From an uncultured Desulfomonile sp. (GTDB lineage Bacteria > Desulfobacterota > Desulfomonilia > Desulfomonilales > Desulfomonilaceae), in NCBI GenBank assembly GCA_903952205.1, contig CAJBEZ010000092.1:1-35395 (forward strand): a stretch of 35,395 nucleotides of DNA. Direction: 5' to 3'. The notes under the pieces are model-generated. The model was not told the DNA's origin, made no database searches, and saw nothing but the letters and a program-made list of their open reading frames with translations. This document shows, in pieces, positions 7,145-15,013 of the stretch. Each line of letters starts with the position of its first letter. Positions within the stretch are counted from its first letter, which is position 1. The position numbers and the translations under genes were made by a program.

Positions 7145-7800
7145 TGATGGTTAAGAAAATCATAATGGTCTTTCTGGTGTTATTTGCGATCTATGGAACA
7201 GGAAATCACGAGTTAGTCAATGGCCAAGAGCCTGAAGAGCGGCCTGGATCTGGTGCGTCCGTCGGGCAAACGCCTGTGAACCCAGACCAATCAAAGGACT
7301 CCAAGTCCGCCAAACCGGAGGTTCGTCCCGGTGATGAGGTCCTTGCTCTCAAGGAAAAGATCCTGGAATTCCAAAACAATTCGGATCTTGGTTTTGTAAA
7401 GGTAGTCGCATGCAATTCAGCGGAAGGGTATGGGATCTATTCACCACTTGAACCCAATCACCCCGGCACGAAGGTCATTTTCTACGTTGAACCGGCGAAT
7501 TACGGGGTCCTCAGAAGTGAGGGAAGGTTCATAATAGATTGCGCTGTAGATTTGTTTATACTTGACACGTCAGGGAAATTGCTGGCTCGAAATGAGAACG
7601 TAAGAAAAATCAACAAGGTCTCGAGATCTCCTGTGCTGGATCTTTATTTTACCCTGGAATTAAATATCCCCAAAACAGTGAAGCAAAAATCATTTATAGT
7701 TAAAATAGTATTTAACGATCGTATCAAGAATAGATCCGTATCAACTTCGCAGCGAGTTCAGCTTAATTCGACTTCAAAAAAAGGAGAAGAAAACATTTAG
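7144..7800 (+). CDS. Secreted protein of unknown function, last gene of the LPS operon
   Basis: A 218-residue protein I do not recognise. The ATG at 7144 (or 7147) shares one base with the stop codon of the kinase gene, so it belongs to the same operon. Residues 1-27 are a signal peptide (MVKKIIMVFLVLFAIYGTG). Residues 28-65 are a low-complexity stretch rich in Pro, Ser, Gly and charged residues. From about 66 to 205 follows a probable beta-rich domain, with patches such as GYGIYSPLEPNHPGTKVIFYV and LYFTLELNIP. The tail is basic and polar. No lipobox, metal motif or catalytic motif is seen. It is probably periplasmic or surface-associated and linked to envelope assembly by position only. Confidence 0.75.
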   Translation: MMVKKIIMVFLVLFAIYGTGNHELVNGQEPEERPGSGASVGQTPVNPDQSKDSKSAKPEVRPGDEVLALKEKILEFQNNSDLGFVKVVACNSAEGYGIYSPLEPNHPGTKVIFYVEPANYGVLRSEGRFIIDCAVDLFILDTSGKLLARNENVRKINKVSRSPVLDLYFTLELNIPKTVKQKSFIVKIVFNDRIKNRSVSTSQRVQLNSTSKKGEENI

Positions 7801-7860
7801 GGATGGCTGTTCGCTACCTTCCGAAAAAGAACCGCCCATCATTTTGAGCCGATTAAGATC

Positions 7861-7890
7861 TTGACCCTTTTTTCATTTGTCTCCTACCTT
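7861..7890 (+). promoter_or_regulatory. Weak candidate sigma70 promoter before the VIT-vWA gene
   Basis: TTGACC (7861-7866) and TACCTT (7885-7890) are separated by 18 bases in the 172-base gap after the LPS operon. The -35 element is good and the -10 poor, so this is only a suggestion. Confidence 0.25.
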
Positions 7891-7972
7891 GGTGATTGGT
7901 CCGCGTTAGTTTGTCACATTCTCTTCTTTTTTTCGAATTGTTTAAGAAAAAGACAGAAAGGGGCAGACACCC

Positions 7973-10396
7973 ATGACCTGCTTAAAGGCTTGGAAGCCAA
8001 GATTACTGTATGCGCTTATTATAGGCTGTTTGCTGACGCTGGTCGCTTCAACATGTATCGCCGCCACTACGGGGCAGGGACATTTGACGATAATTGAACC
8101 GGACGGTAAGTCCGGTGAACAGTGCCCGCTTGAACACACGTCAGTCAAAGTTGCTATTTCCGGCTTTATCGCAAGAGTCGAAGTTAAGCAGATCTTCCAG
8201 AACGCTCGCCAGGAAAAAATTGAAGCTATTTATACTTTCCCCCTCTCCTCCAACGGCGCTGTGGACCAAATGCTAATGAAAGTTGGGGACAAGGAGATTC
8301 GAGGAGAAATAAAGAGAAGGGAAGAAGCGCGTCAAATCTATCAGGCCGCCAGAGATCAGGGACGCTTAGCATCCATGTTGGACCAGGAAAGACCGAACAT
8401 ATTCACCCAGTCCGTGGCCAATATCATGCCAGGGCAAAAAGTGGAGATAACCATCGGCTACATCGAAACGCTGAATTACGAAGAAGGCGCTTTCCAATTT
8501 GTTTTTCCAATGGTCGTAGCGCCGAGATTTATTCCAGGTCTAGGGACAGGGAGTCAGGGAACGGGATGGGCTCAGGATACATCACAGGTTCCCGACGCCG
8601 GTCGAATAACTCCCCCGGTGGCCGGAGAAGGAACACGGGCAGGGCATGACATAGATCTTTCGGTTTCAATAGACGCAGGCGTGCCGATAGAAAATATAAA
8701 GTCCTCTCTACATGAGGTTGACATAGATAGAAAAAATGACAATGAGTCAACTGTAACACTCAGAAATAAAAAGGAAATCCCCAACAGGGATTTTGTTCTC
8801 AAATACACAGTGGCAGCGGACAAGATCAAGTCAGGTTACGTTTGTCACAAGGATGGGGAAAACGGCTATGTGATGGTGGTGATGATTCCTCCAAAGCGAA
8901 TCACGCCTGAACAGGTTGCGCCCAGAGAATTAATTTTCATCATTGATATTTCCGGTTCCCAACAGGGCCCTCCCCTTGAAAAGTCTAAAGAGACGGTAAA
9001 ATACATGATCAAAAGGATGAATCCAAACGACACCTTTAACATAATCGATTTCAACGACACTACCCGGGCTCTTTTCTCGGTTCCAAAGAAAAACACTCCT
9101 GAGACAACTGAAAGGGCGCTTCAATATGTTCAATCTCTGAGGGCCTCCGGCGGTACACGCATGACATCGGCAATATGGGAGGCGCTTAGTAGCAGGCCTG
9201 CTGAGAATCGGCTTCGAGTCGTAACTTTCATGACTGATGGCCTAGTTGGAAATGATTTTGAAGTCATACAAATGGTCAAAAAACTCCACGACAAAAGCAG
9301 GTGGTTTTCATTTGGCGCCGGAAACTCGGTCAACAGATTCCTGCTGGACAACGTCGCGAGGGCAGGCGGTGGAGAGGTGGATTACATTCTCCTTAATAGT
9401 TCATCAGAAGATGTGGCCCGGAAGTTTAATCAAAGAATGGACTCACCCATCCTGACAGATATTTCAATAAAATCTGAGGGAGTAACACTGGAAGAAATAT
9501 TTCCGTCAACAGTCAGCGATTTGTGGTCACACAAACCTTTGATTTTTAAAGCCCGGTATACCAAACCCGGCAGCGGTACGATAAAGATTGAGGGATTTCA
9601 AGCGGGCCAGACTTACGAGCAGGAGTTGAAAGTGAATCTGCCCGACGCCGAATCTGCGAACAGCGCGGTTTCAACTCTTTGGGCGCGTTCAAAAGTAGAT
9701 GAACTGGTTGATCAGGACCTTATGGGTATCCAAAGAGGGAATCCAGACGAACAGGTTAAGGAAGAAATAGTCAAAGTGGCCCTGGATCACAGAATTATGA
9801 CACAGTTCACCAGTTTTGTCGCTGTTGAAGACACCATAGTGACCATGGACGGTAAGCCCGTAAAGGTTACAATTCCCGTGGAACTGGCTGAAGGAGTAAG
9901 CAGGGAAGGCGTTTTCGGACCAGGTTCAACTCATTTGTTGAGAAAGTCTAGACCAACAGGAGGAGTTCCGACAGCAACCAGCCGTGGAGTCGCCGGCTAT
10001 ACAGGAGGTTCGACCGGTTTTGGAATGGCGGCTTCACCGGCGCCAAGGACAGGACACAAGAGGCAAATAACTTCTGTAAACGAGGAAAGACAGGTCCAGG
10101 ATTCTGAAGTCAGCAAATTTTCTAAAGAACTCAAGGAATTACTGGCCACGCAAGATACGCCGTTAAATTACACCAAGGGAAAAGTTGTGGTTAAAGACGG
10201 TCAATTAACCGTTCAGGTCTGGTTGAACCGTTCCACTGACGAAATCATAAAGAACCTCGAAGAAAAGGGATTCAAAATAAAGTTCAGGGCTTCAACAGGG
10301 AAGATGATAGTGGGCGTCATCTCCCTCAGCCAACTGGCCGACCTCGAAAAGATCCCGGATGTTATCTTTGTGGAACCTTTCTCAACGGAGGGATAA
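7973..10396 (+). CDS. Secreted VIT and vWA domain protein with protease-prodomain-like C-terminus
   Basis: An 807-residue exported protein with a signal peptide (about 1-31, LLYALIIGCLLTLVASTCIA). Residues 35-185 form a VIT domain (IEAIYTFPLSSNGAVDQM, then REEARQIYQAARDQG). Residues 318-490 form a vWA domain with a complete MIDAS start D325-x-S327-x-S329 and the later T-D-G of MTDGLVG. Around 600-640 comes the segment typical of this family (WARSKVDELVDQDLMGIQRG, later DHRIMTQFTSFVAVED). The final 77 residues (731-807) are separate; they resemble inhibitor/prodomain modules of subtilisin-like proteases, ending LADLEKIPDVIFVEP. Marine-proteobacterial relatives often end in a sorting signal; none is seen here. 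It is probably periplasmic or outer-surface, binding metal and protein partners. Confidence 0.87.
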   Translation: MTCLKAWKPRLLYALIIGCLLTLVASTCIAATTGQGHLTIIEPDGKSGEQCPLEHTSVKVAISGFIARVEVKQIFQNARQEKIEAIYTFPLSSNGAVDQMLMKVGDKEIRGEIKRREEARQIYQAARDQGRLASMLDQERPNIFTQSVANIMPGQKVEITIGYIETLNYEEGAFQFVFPMVVAPRFIPGLGTGSQGTGWAQDTSQVPDAGRITPPVAGEGTRAGHDIDLSVSIDAGVPIENIKSSLHEVDIDRKNDNESTVTLRNKKEIPNRDFVLKYTVAADKIKSGYVCHKDGENGYVMVVMIPPKRITPEQVAPRELIFIIDISGSQQGPPLEKSKETVKYMIKRMNPNDTFNIIDFNDTTRALFSVPKKNTPETTERALQYVQSLRASGGTRMTSAIWEALSSRPAENRLRVVTFMTDGLVGNDFEVIQMVKKLHDKSRWFSFGAGNSVNRFLLDNVARAGGGEVDYILLNSSSEDVARKFNQRMDSPILTDISIKSEGVTLEEIFPSTVSDLWSHKPLIFKARYTKPGSGTIKIEGFQAGQTYEQELKVNLPDAESANSAVSTLWARSKVDELVDQDLMGIQRGNPDEQVKEEIVKVALDHRIMTQFTSFVAVEDTIVTMDGKPVKVTIPVELAEGVSREGVFGPGSTHLLRKSRPTGGVPTATSRGVAGYTGGSTGFGMAASPAPRTGHKRQITSVNEERQVQDSEVSKFSKELKELLATQDTPLNYTKGKVVVKDGQLTVQVWLNRSTDEIIKNLEEKGFKIKFRASTGKMIVGVISLSQLADLEKIPDVIFVEPFSTEG

Positions 10397-10475
10397 TCGA
10401 CTATTTACAAGTTACCTGTTCATAGGCAAACTGTTATTATAGGACGCCGGAGTAAGGTAGGGGCCAATCAGTTGA

Positions 10476-11558
10476 ATGGAACGTGAAATGATGAGTTCAA
10501 TATTAGAATATTCACTCGCTAGTTTGTTTCTTTTTATCTTCTTGGGCGCAATCGCAAACGCTTCGCCGAATTATAACAAGGCAACCTTTGCCGGTGGCTG
10601 TTTCTGGTGCATGCAGCCACCGTTTGAAAAACTTGACGGAGTTCTCAGCGTGCTTTGCGGCTATACAGGGGGTACAGAACAAGACCCAACTTATGAAGAT
10701 TACGGTGAAAAGGGGCACATAGAATCAATAGAAATAATTTATGATCCTGCCAGGATCTCCTATTCACAACTGCTCGACGTTTTCTGGAGACAGGTAGACC
10801 CAACCGATCAGGGAGGTCAGTTTGTGGATAGGGGACACCATTACAGATCAGCAATATTCTACCACGACGAAAACCAGAAGCAGGCGGCGGAAGATTCAAA
10901 AAGAGAACTTGAGAAGTCCGGTCGATATCAAAAACCAATAGTGACTGACATAATCGAAGCTACAGAGTTCTACAAGGCTGAAGACTATCATCAGGATTAC
11001 CATACAACCAATCCTCTCAGGTACACCTTGTATAGGACACACGCGGGAAGAGACCAATACCTGAAAAAGGTATGGGGACAGACCGGGGAATCCCGCAACG
11101 AAGCGCCAAAGGATGAAAAGACTACAAAACCGATTGTGTCTGAACTCAAAGAAAAGTTGACTCCATTGCAGTTCAATGTCACTCAGGAGGACGGAACCGA
11201 ACCCGCTTTTCAGAATGAATATTGGGACAACAAGAAAGAAGGAATATACGTTGATGTCATTTCCGGTGAACCTTTATTCAGTTCTCTTGACAAGTTCGAT
11301 TCAGGGACTGGTTGGCCGAGCTTTACGAAGCCGATAGATCCCGGAAGTATTCGTGAAAAGACTGACAAAAACTTTTTTATGACACGCGTCGAAGTAAGAA
11401 GCAAAGAAACTGATTCACACTTGGGGCACGTCTTCAATGATGGCCCCGGACCGACAGGAATGCGCTACTGCATAAACTCTGCGGCCCTACGTTTCATTCC
11501 CAAAAATGATCTTGAAAAAGAAGGCTACGGTCAATACATGAAGCTCTTTGAAAAATGA
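10476..11558 (+). CDS. msrAB: Periplasmic methionine sulfoxide reductase MsrA-MsrB fusion
   Basis: A 360-residue bifunctional repair enzyme. A hydrophobic N-terminus ([16 protein letters not shown]) predicts export. The MsrA domain (about 33-205) has the catalytic G-C42-F-W-C45 motif and reduces S-methionine sulfoxide. The MsrB domain (about 225-350) has [18 protein letters not shown] and R-Y-C332-I-N-S with the catalytic Cys, and reduces the R epimer. The two CxxC pairs that bind zinc in many MsrB proteins are absent; the first is replaced by VISGEPLF. Start choice is uncertain among ATG 10476, 10488 and 10491 because none has a strong ribosome site. It lies 79 bases after the VIT-vWA gene on the same strand. 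Both encode exported proteins and may respond to envelope oxidative stress. Confidence 0.93.
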   Translation: MEREMMSSILEYSLASLFLFIFLGAIANASPNYNKATFAGGCFWCMQPPFEKLDGVLSVLCGYTGGTEQDPTYEDYGEKGHIESIEIIYDPARISYSQLLDVFWRQVDPTDQGGQFVDRGHHYRSAIFYHDENQKQAAEDSKRELEKSGRYQKPIVTDIIEATEFYKAEDYHQDYHTTNPLRYTLYRTHAGRDQYLKKVWGQTGESRNEAPKDEKTTKPIVSELKEKLTPLQFNVTQEDGTEPAFQNEYWDNKKEGIYVDVISGEPLFSSLDKFDSGTGWPSFTKPIDPGSIREKTDKNFFMTRVEVRSKETDSHLGHVFNDGPGPTGMRYCINSAALRFIPKNDLEKEGYGQYMKLFEK

Positions 11559-11633
11559 CGGATGCCTCGACTCAGCAACGCGAATTCCTTCACTTGTTTA
11601 GATATTGAATTCCCAGACCGTTTTTTCTTGCCT

Positions 11634-12506
11634 TTATCCATTTTTTTCAATGATTAAGCGGCGTTTGCTCCATATTGAGTAAGCCACGCCCAAAAGAGCG
11701 CCCCAAATCAGGTAAGTCAACAACGTAGGAATGATGTTTTGCCCATTATCCCACCGCCCGGCGATGAACAGGGCGAGGCCGACATTCCGAGCGACGCTGG
11801 CTATGGCGAGGACCGAACGCTGCTCCCGTGATGGGCCGCCCAAGATGTGACCGATGGCCAAGGAGATCGTCACCATTATGATGATAGCCCCTGTGGCGAG
11901 TCCACATAGATTCAGCATCATCCGCAAGTCAGGCGCCAGGGCAATGAGAAAGATCAGCGTTACAGAGAGCATGATGAACAGAAAATTGGCAAGCATTCTC
12001 ACAGTGTTGCCTATCGCTTCGGCGAGGTGAGGAGCCAAACGCTGGATGAGCAGCCCGATGATTACGGGCAGGAATGTAACCTCTGCCACTTGCCGGGCAA
12101 CATGAAAGGGTGTGATTGGATCGGATACAAGTCTAAACAAAGCGTTAAATATTGCAAGGATGAGCGGCGTAACCACAACAGCCAACAGAGCCAGCGTCAA
12201 TTGCAGGCTGGCAGAGTAGGTAAGATCTCCACCGGCCATTTCTGTTCGTTTATACGTGAGCGGGGCGCCCGGCGCGGCGGCCAACACGGCAAGACCGGCG
12301 GCGATTGCTGACGGCAATTCCAACAGCCACAACAACAGGCCCACAACCACGGGGACCAATACGATTACAGCGAGAAGGGATCGGAGCAATAACTGAGGCC
12401 GACGCAACAGGGATGTAAGTTCTTGAAAAGAGTGATTGACCCCAAGGGAGAGCATGAGTATGAAAATGGTCACAGTGACGAGCATGACTAAGATAGGGTG
12501 ATCCAT
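11634..12506 (-). CDS. Bile acid:sodium symporter (BASS/SBF) family transporter
   Basis: A 290-residue, very hydrophobic inner-membrane protein with eight to ten predicted transmembrane segments. The pattern fits the BASS/SBF fold: MLSLGVNHSFQELTSLLRRP near the N-terminus, the conserved AAAPGAPLTYKR loop (about 77-88), TFLPVIIGLLIQRLAP near 150, and SVARNVGLALFIA near 245. Family members move bile acids, organic or sulfated anions, or pantoate, usually with sodium. The substrate here is unknown. The next gene upstream on the same strand is a sulfatase, so a sulfated organic anion is a reasonable guess. AGGAG precedes the ATG by nine bases. The gap to the sulfatase gene is about 200 bases and contains a hairpin, so co-transcription is uncertain. 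Confidence 0.82.
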   Translation of the reverse strand: MDHPILVMLVTVTIFILMLSLGVNHSFQELTSLLRRPQLLLRSLLAVIVLVPVVVGLLLWLLELPSAIAAGLAVLAAAPGAPLTYKRTEMAGGDLTYSASLQLTLALLAVVVTPLILAIFNALFRLVSDPITPFHVARQVAEVTFLPVIIGLLIQRLAPHLAEAIGNTVRMLANFLFIMLSVTLIFLIALAPDLRMMLNLCGLATGAIIIMVTISLAIGHILGGPSREQRSVLAIASVARNVGLALFIAGRWDNGQNIIPTLLTYLIWGALLGVAYSIWSKRRLIIEKNG

Positions 12507-12654
12507 AGTTCCGATCTCCTGTATTGTCGGAAGAACATGATTATTTGTTTCTCCACACTTTATGAGCCACTCTCAATTGAGAAACGGGTAATTGAGCCAC
12601 GTCCTCATTCGGATCATAGTCTTTCTCGCCATATTGCAATTGATGATTCAATAA

Positions 12655-12691
12655 ATCCGGGCCGGAGGCCATAGCGGCCCGAGGCCCGGAT
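12655..12691 (-). terminator. GC-rich hairpin after the sulfatase gene
   Basis: ATCCGGGCC (12655-12663) pairs with GGCCCGGAT (12683-12691) around a 19-base loop that can itself pair. It begins 19 bases past the sulfatase stop in minus-strand sense. The tract following on the minus strand (TTTATTG) is only weakly T-rich, so it may be a terminator or an RNA-stabilising structure. Confidence 0.5.
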
Positions 12692-12710
12692 AGCTTTTGT
12701 CATTCCCCTT

Positions 12711-14201
12711 TCAGTCGCCGAGGCCGGTCAGGAGTTTTTCCATCACCTGATCAATGGTGAAGCTGGCCGCTTTCTGGCGCGGCGGGAACTCCTTGAATGT
12801 CACCAGAAAATCACCCACGATTTTTTGAGCCGGTATCAACATGAACGCGTGATCGATCATCCAATCCCAGTAGGTGTTTGATGTTATATCGGCGCGTTCA
12901 AACGGGTCTGTGCGTAGGTTGAAGACCTTTGGTATCCGCAACGTCACGAAGGGCTCAGCCCAGATCTGGCATGTGCCGGCCATACGCTGTTCCTTGAAGA
13001 TGAGCTTCCAGTTGTCGTAGCGCAACCCTGTCAGATCACCATCGTCCGAAAAGTAGAAAAACCCATCCCTCGGACCCTTTTCTTCGGCCCCCGTCAGGTA
13101 GGGCAGAAAATTGTGACCGTCAATGTGGACCTTGAAGGTCTTTTCACCCGCCTTATGGCCAGCTTTGAGTTTTTCTATGATCTTCGGTTCACCGGCTGCC
13201 GCCAATAGCGTAGGCAACCAGTCCATGTGACTCATTATTTCGTTGGAGACCATGCCCGCCGGAAACTTTCCAGGCCAGCGGGCCAGGGAAGGCACACGGT
13301 AAGCCCCCTCCCAGTTGGAATTCTTCTCATTGCGGAATGGTGTCATACCACCGTCCGGCCAGGTGTTCATGTGTACGCCGTTGTCTGTGCTGTACAAAAC
13401 GATGGTGTCTTCGGCAATGCCAAGTTCGTCCAACTTGTTCAGCAGCGTTCCAACCTGCTTGTCGTGTTCGATCATTACGTCGTGATATTCCGACTGCCAT
13501 CGCCCCGACTGACCAAGTATTTCCTTCGGCGGGCGCACCCTAAAGTGCATCCATGTGGTGTTGAACCAGACGAAAAACGGCTTTTCGGCATTGTGTTGAC
13601 GATCAATGAAGTCAATCGCTGTCGATAGAAACTCCGCGTCGACCGTTTCCATGCGCTTCTTGGTCAACGGACCGGTGTCCTCAATCCGCCCATCGGCATA
13701 GCTGCGGATTACTCCCCGTGGGCCGAAATTCTTACGAAAATTCGGAAAGTCCTTTTCAGATGGATAGTCGCGATGTTCCGGCTCCTCTTCAGCGTTGAGA
13801 TGATAGAGATTGCCGAAGAACTCGTCGAAGCCGTGATTGGTTGGCAGGAACTCATCTTTGTCTCCGAAGTGATTTTTACCGAATTGGCCTGTAGCATAGC
13901 CCAACGGCTTAAGTAGTTCGGCGATAGTGGGATCCTCTCCACGCAATCCTAAGTCAGCGCCGGGAAACCCAACTTTGGTCAACCCGGTTCTAAATGGGCT
14001 TTGGCCGGTAATGAATGACGCTCGTCCGGCTGTGCAACTCTGCTCCCCATAATAATCGGTGAACCGGACGCCTTCATTGGCGATACGATCTATGTTGGGT
14101 GTCCGGTACCCCATCAATCCGTCGGAGTAGCAACTGAGGTTGGTTATGCCTATGTCGTCGCCCCAGATGACAAGAATATTTGGCTTTTTTGGTTTAGCCA
14201 T
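12711..14201 (-). CDS. Formylglycine-dependent sulfatase (arylsulfatase family), no signal peptide
   Basis: A 496-residue alkaline-phosphatase-superfamily enzyme that hydrolyses sulfate esters. The metal site begins with D15-D16 (NILVIWGDDIG). C56-T-A-G-R60 is the C-x-[AP]-x-R sulfatase motif whose Cys is converted to formylglycine. K109 and H111 (FGKNHFG) and the later STDNG supply further active-site residues. The length is normal. It starts MAKPKKPNIL at the catalytic beta strand with no signal peptide, so it is predicted cytoplasmic. AGGAGG is six bases before the ATG. A maturation enzyme (FGE or anSME) is not in the window. The neighbouring transporter could import the sulfate ester. Substrate unknown; phosphonate or phosphodiester activity cannot be excluded. 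Confidence 0.92.
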   Translation of the reverse strand: MAKPKKPNILVIWGDDIGITNLSCYSDGLMGYRTPNIDRIANEGVRFTDYYGEQSCTAGRASFITGQSPFRTGLTKVGFPGADLGLRGEDPTIAELLKPLGYATGQFGKNHFGDKDEFLPTNHGFDEFFGNLYHLNAEEEPEHRDYPSEKDFPNFRKNFGPRGVIRSYADGRIEDTGPLTKKRMETVDAEFLSTAIDFIDRQHNAEKPFFVWFNTTWMHFRVRPPKEILGQSGRWQSEYHDVMIEHDKQVGTLLNKLDELGIAEDTIVLYSTDNGVHMNTWPDGGMTPFRNEKNSNWEGAYRVPSLARWPGKFPAGMVSNEIMSHMDWLPTLLAAAGEPKIIEKLKAGHKAGEKTFKVHIDGHNFLPYLTGAEEKGPRDGFFYFSDDGDLTGLRYDNWKLIFKEQRMAGTCQIWAEPFVTLRIPKVFNLRTDPFERADITSNTYWDWMIDHAFMLIPAQKIVGDFLVTFKEFPPRQKAASFTIDQVMEKLLTGLGD

Positions 14202-14283
14202 AGATTACCTCCTATGTTGATGGAATTAACATCAATCAAGAATTCAGAATACTTTGGCGGGCATCGGTTTACAGATTGACTGA

Positions 14284-14324
14284 CAAGCTATTAGAGCTAA
14301 AGGAATGTTCGCTCTAATAGCTTG
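14284..14324 (-). repeat. Perfect 14-bp inverted repeat between the DUF1269 and sulfatase genes
   Basis: CAAGCTATTAGAGC (14284-14297) and GCTCTAATAGCTTG (14311-14324) are exact reverse complements around a 13-base loop. The structure starts three bases after the DUF1269 stop codon in minus-strand sense. No T-run follows, so it is not a standard intrinsic terminator. It may be an RNA processing or stabilising stem that sets the ratio of the two gene products. Confidence 0.7.
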
Positions 14325-14327
14325 GGA

Positions 14328-14822
14328 CTATGATGGTTTTGCAGCGTTCAAAGCAGTCTGAAGTTTTGTCTCATCCTCATGGGAAAGGGATGTCTTGAGA
14401 ATAGTTCCTCCTGTGCCTGCCAGTTCCTCGAGCACCTTGTCAGGTGTAGCCTTTCTGACGAGAACAAAAAGCACAGAGCTACCATTCTTCAAGGTTGCGG
14501 CCAGGTCCTTCATAAACTTGTCGTTGATGCCTACATCAGTCAGGGCCCCTGACACGGCGCCGGCGGTTGCGCCAACAGCCAAACCGAGTAGAGGGTTCAG
14601 GAAAAGCAACCCTATAAGGCTGCCCCAGAAGCCGCCGCTCAGCGCTCCTGCCGCTGTGAGGCTGACCATTTGGTCAAGCTTGATTTTGCCTTTTTCATCT
14701 TTTATAGCGATGACAGCGTCTTCAATGTCGATAAGATAATCCTTCTGCATTTTCATAAGCGTCAGACGTACTTCTTCTGCCTTGAATTTGTCTTCATAGC
14801 CAATGACAACCAGAGTGCTCAT
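14328..14822 (-). CDS. DUF1269 family membrane-associated protein
   Basis: A 164-residue protein with the DUF1269 layout: a short alpha/beta N-terminal part (MSTLVVIGYEDKFKAEEV), a central glycine- and alanine-rich hydrophobic hairpin (about 56-95, including GGFWGSLIGLLFLNPLLGLA), and a C-terminal part with VLFVLVRKATPDKVLEEL. Members are small, frequent in bacteria, often stress-linked, and of unknown function. The hairpin suggests membrane insertion or tight oligomer packing. AAGGA lies seven bases before the ATG. It is the first gene of a minus-strand group with the sulfatase and the BASS transporter. Confidence 0.88.
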   Translation of the reverse strand: MSTLVVIGYEDKFKAEEVRLTLMKMQKDYLIDIEDAVIAIKDEKGKIKLDQMVSLTAAGALSGGFWGSLIGLLFLNPLLGLAVGATAGAVSGALTDVGINDKFMKDLAATLKNGSSVLFVLVRKATPDKVLEELAGTGGTILKTSLSHEDETKLQTALNAAKPS

Positions 14823-15013
14823 TAAATTTTCCTTTCTTCTATTAATTCGGAAGCATACCTAAAGCATTTGGAACCCAAAGTAACACCAAGCCGGTTTTCA
14901 TTACAAGGGAGAAAAAATGCCTCTTATAACGATTCACGTTTAAACGGGTAATTTTGCAGACACCCGCGTGACGGAGGCCGTTCAACCTCGAGTAATCCGA
15001 GGATCGTCCATGA

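Noticed and set aside
11581-11615. Repeated GAATTC between the convergent msrAB and transporter genes, as possible terminator
   Set aside because: Only a six-base self-complementary stem with a long loop and no clean T-run; not distinguishable from chance.
11634-14822. Possible horizontally acquired island (transporter, sulfatase, DUF1269)
   Set aside because: A few lines counted by hand vary from about 48 to 60 percent GC, and no integrase, tRNA or flanking repeat is seen; composition alone is not enough.
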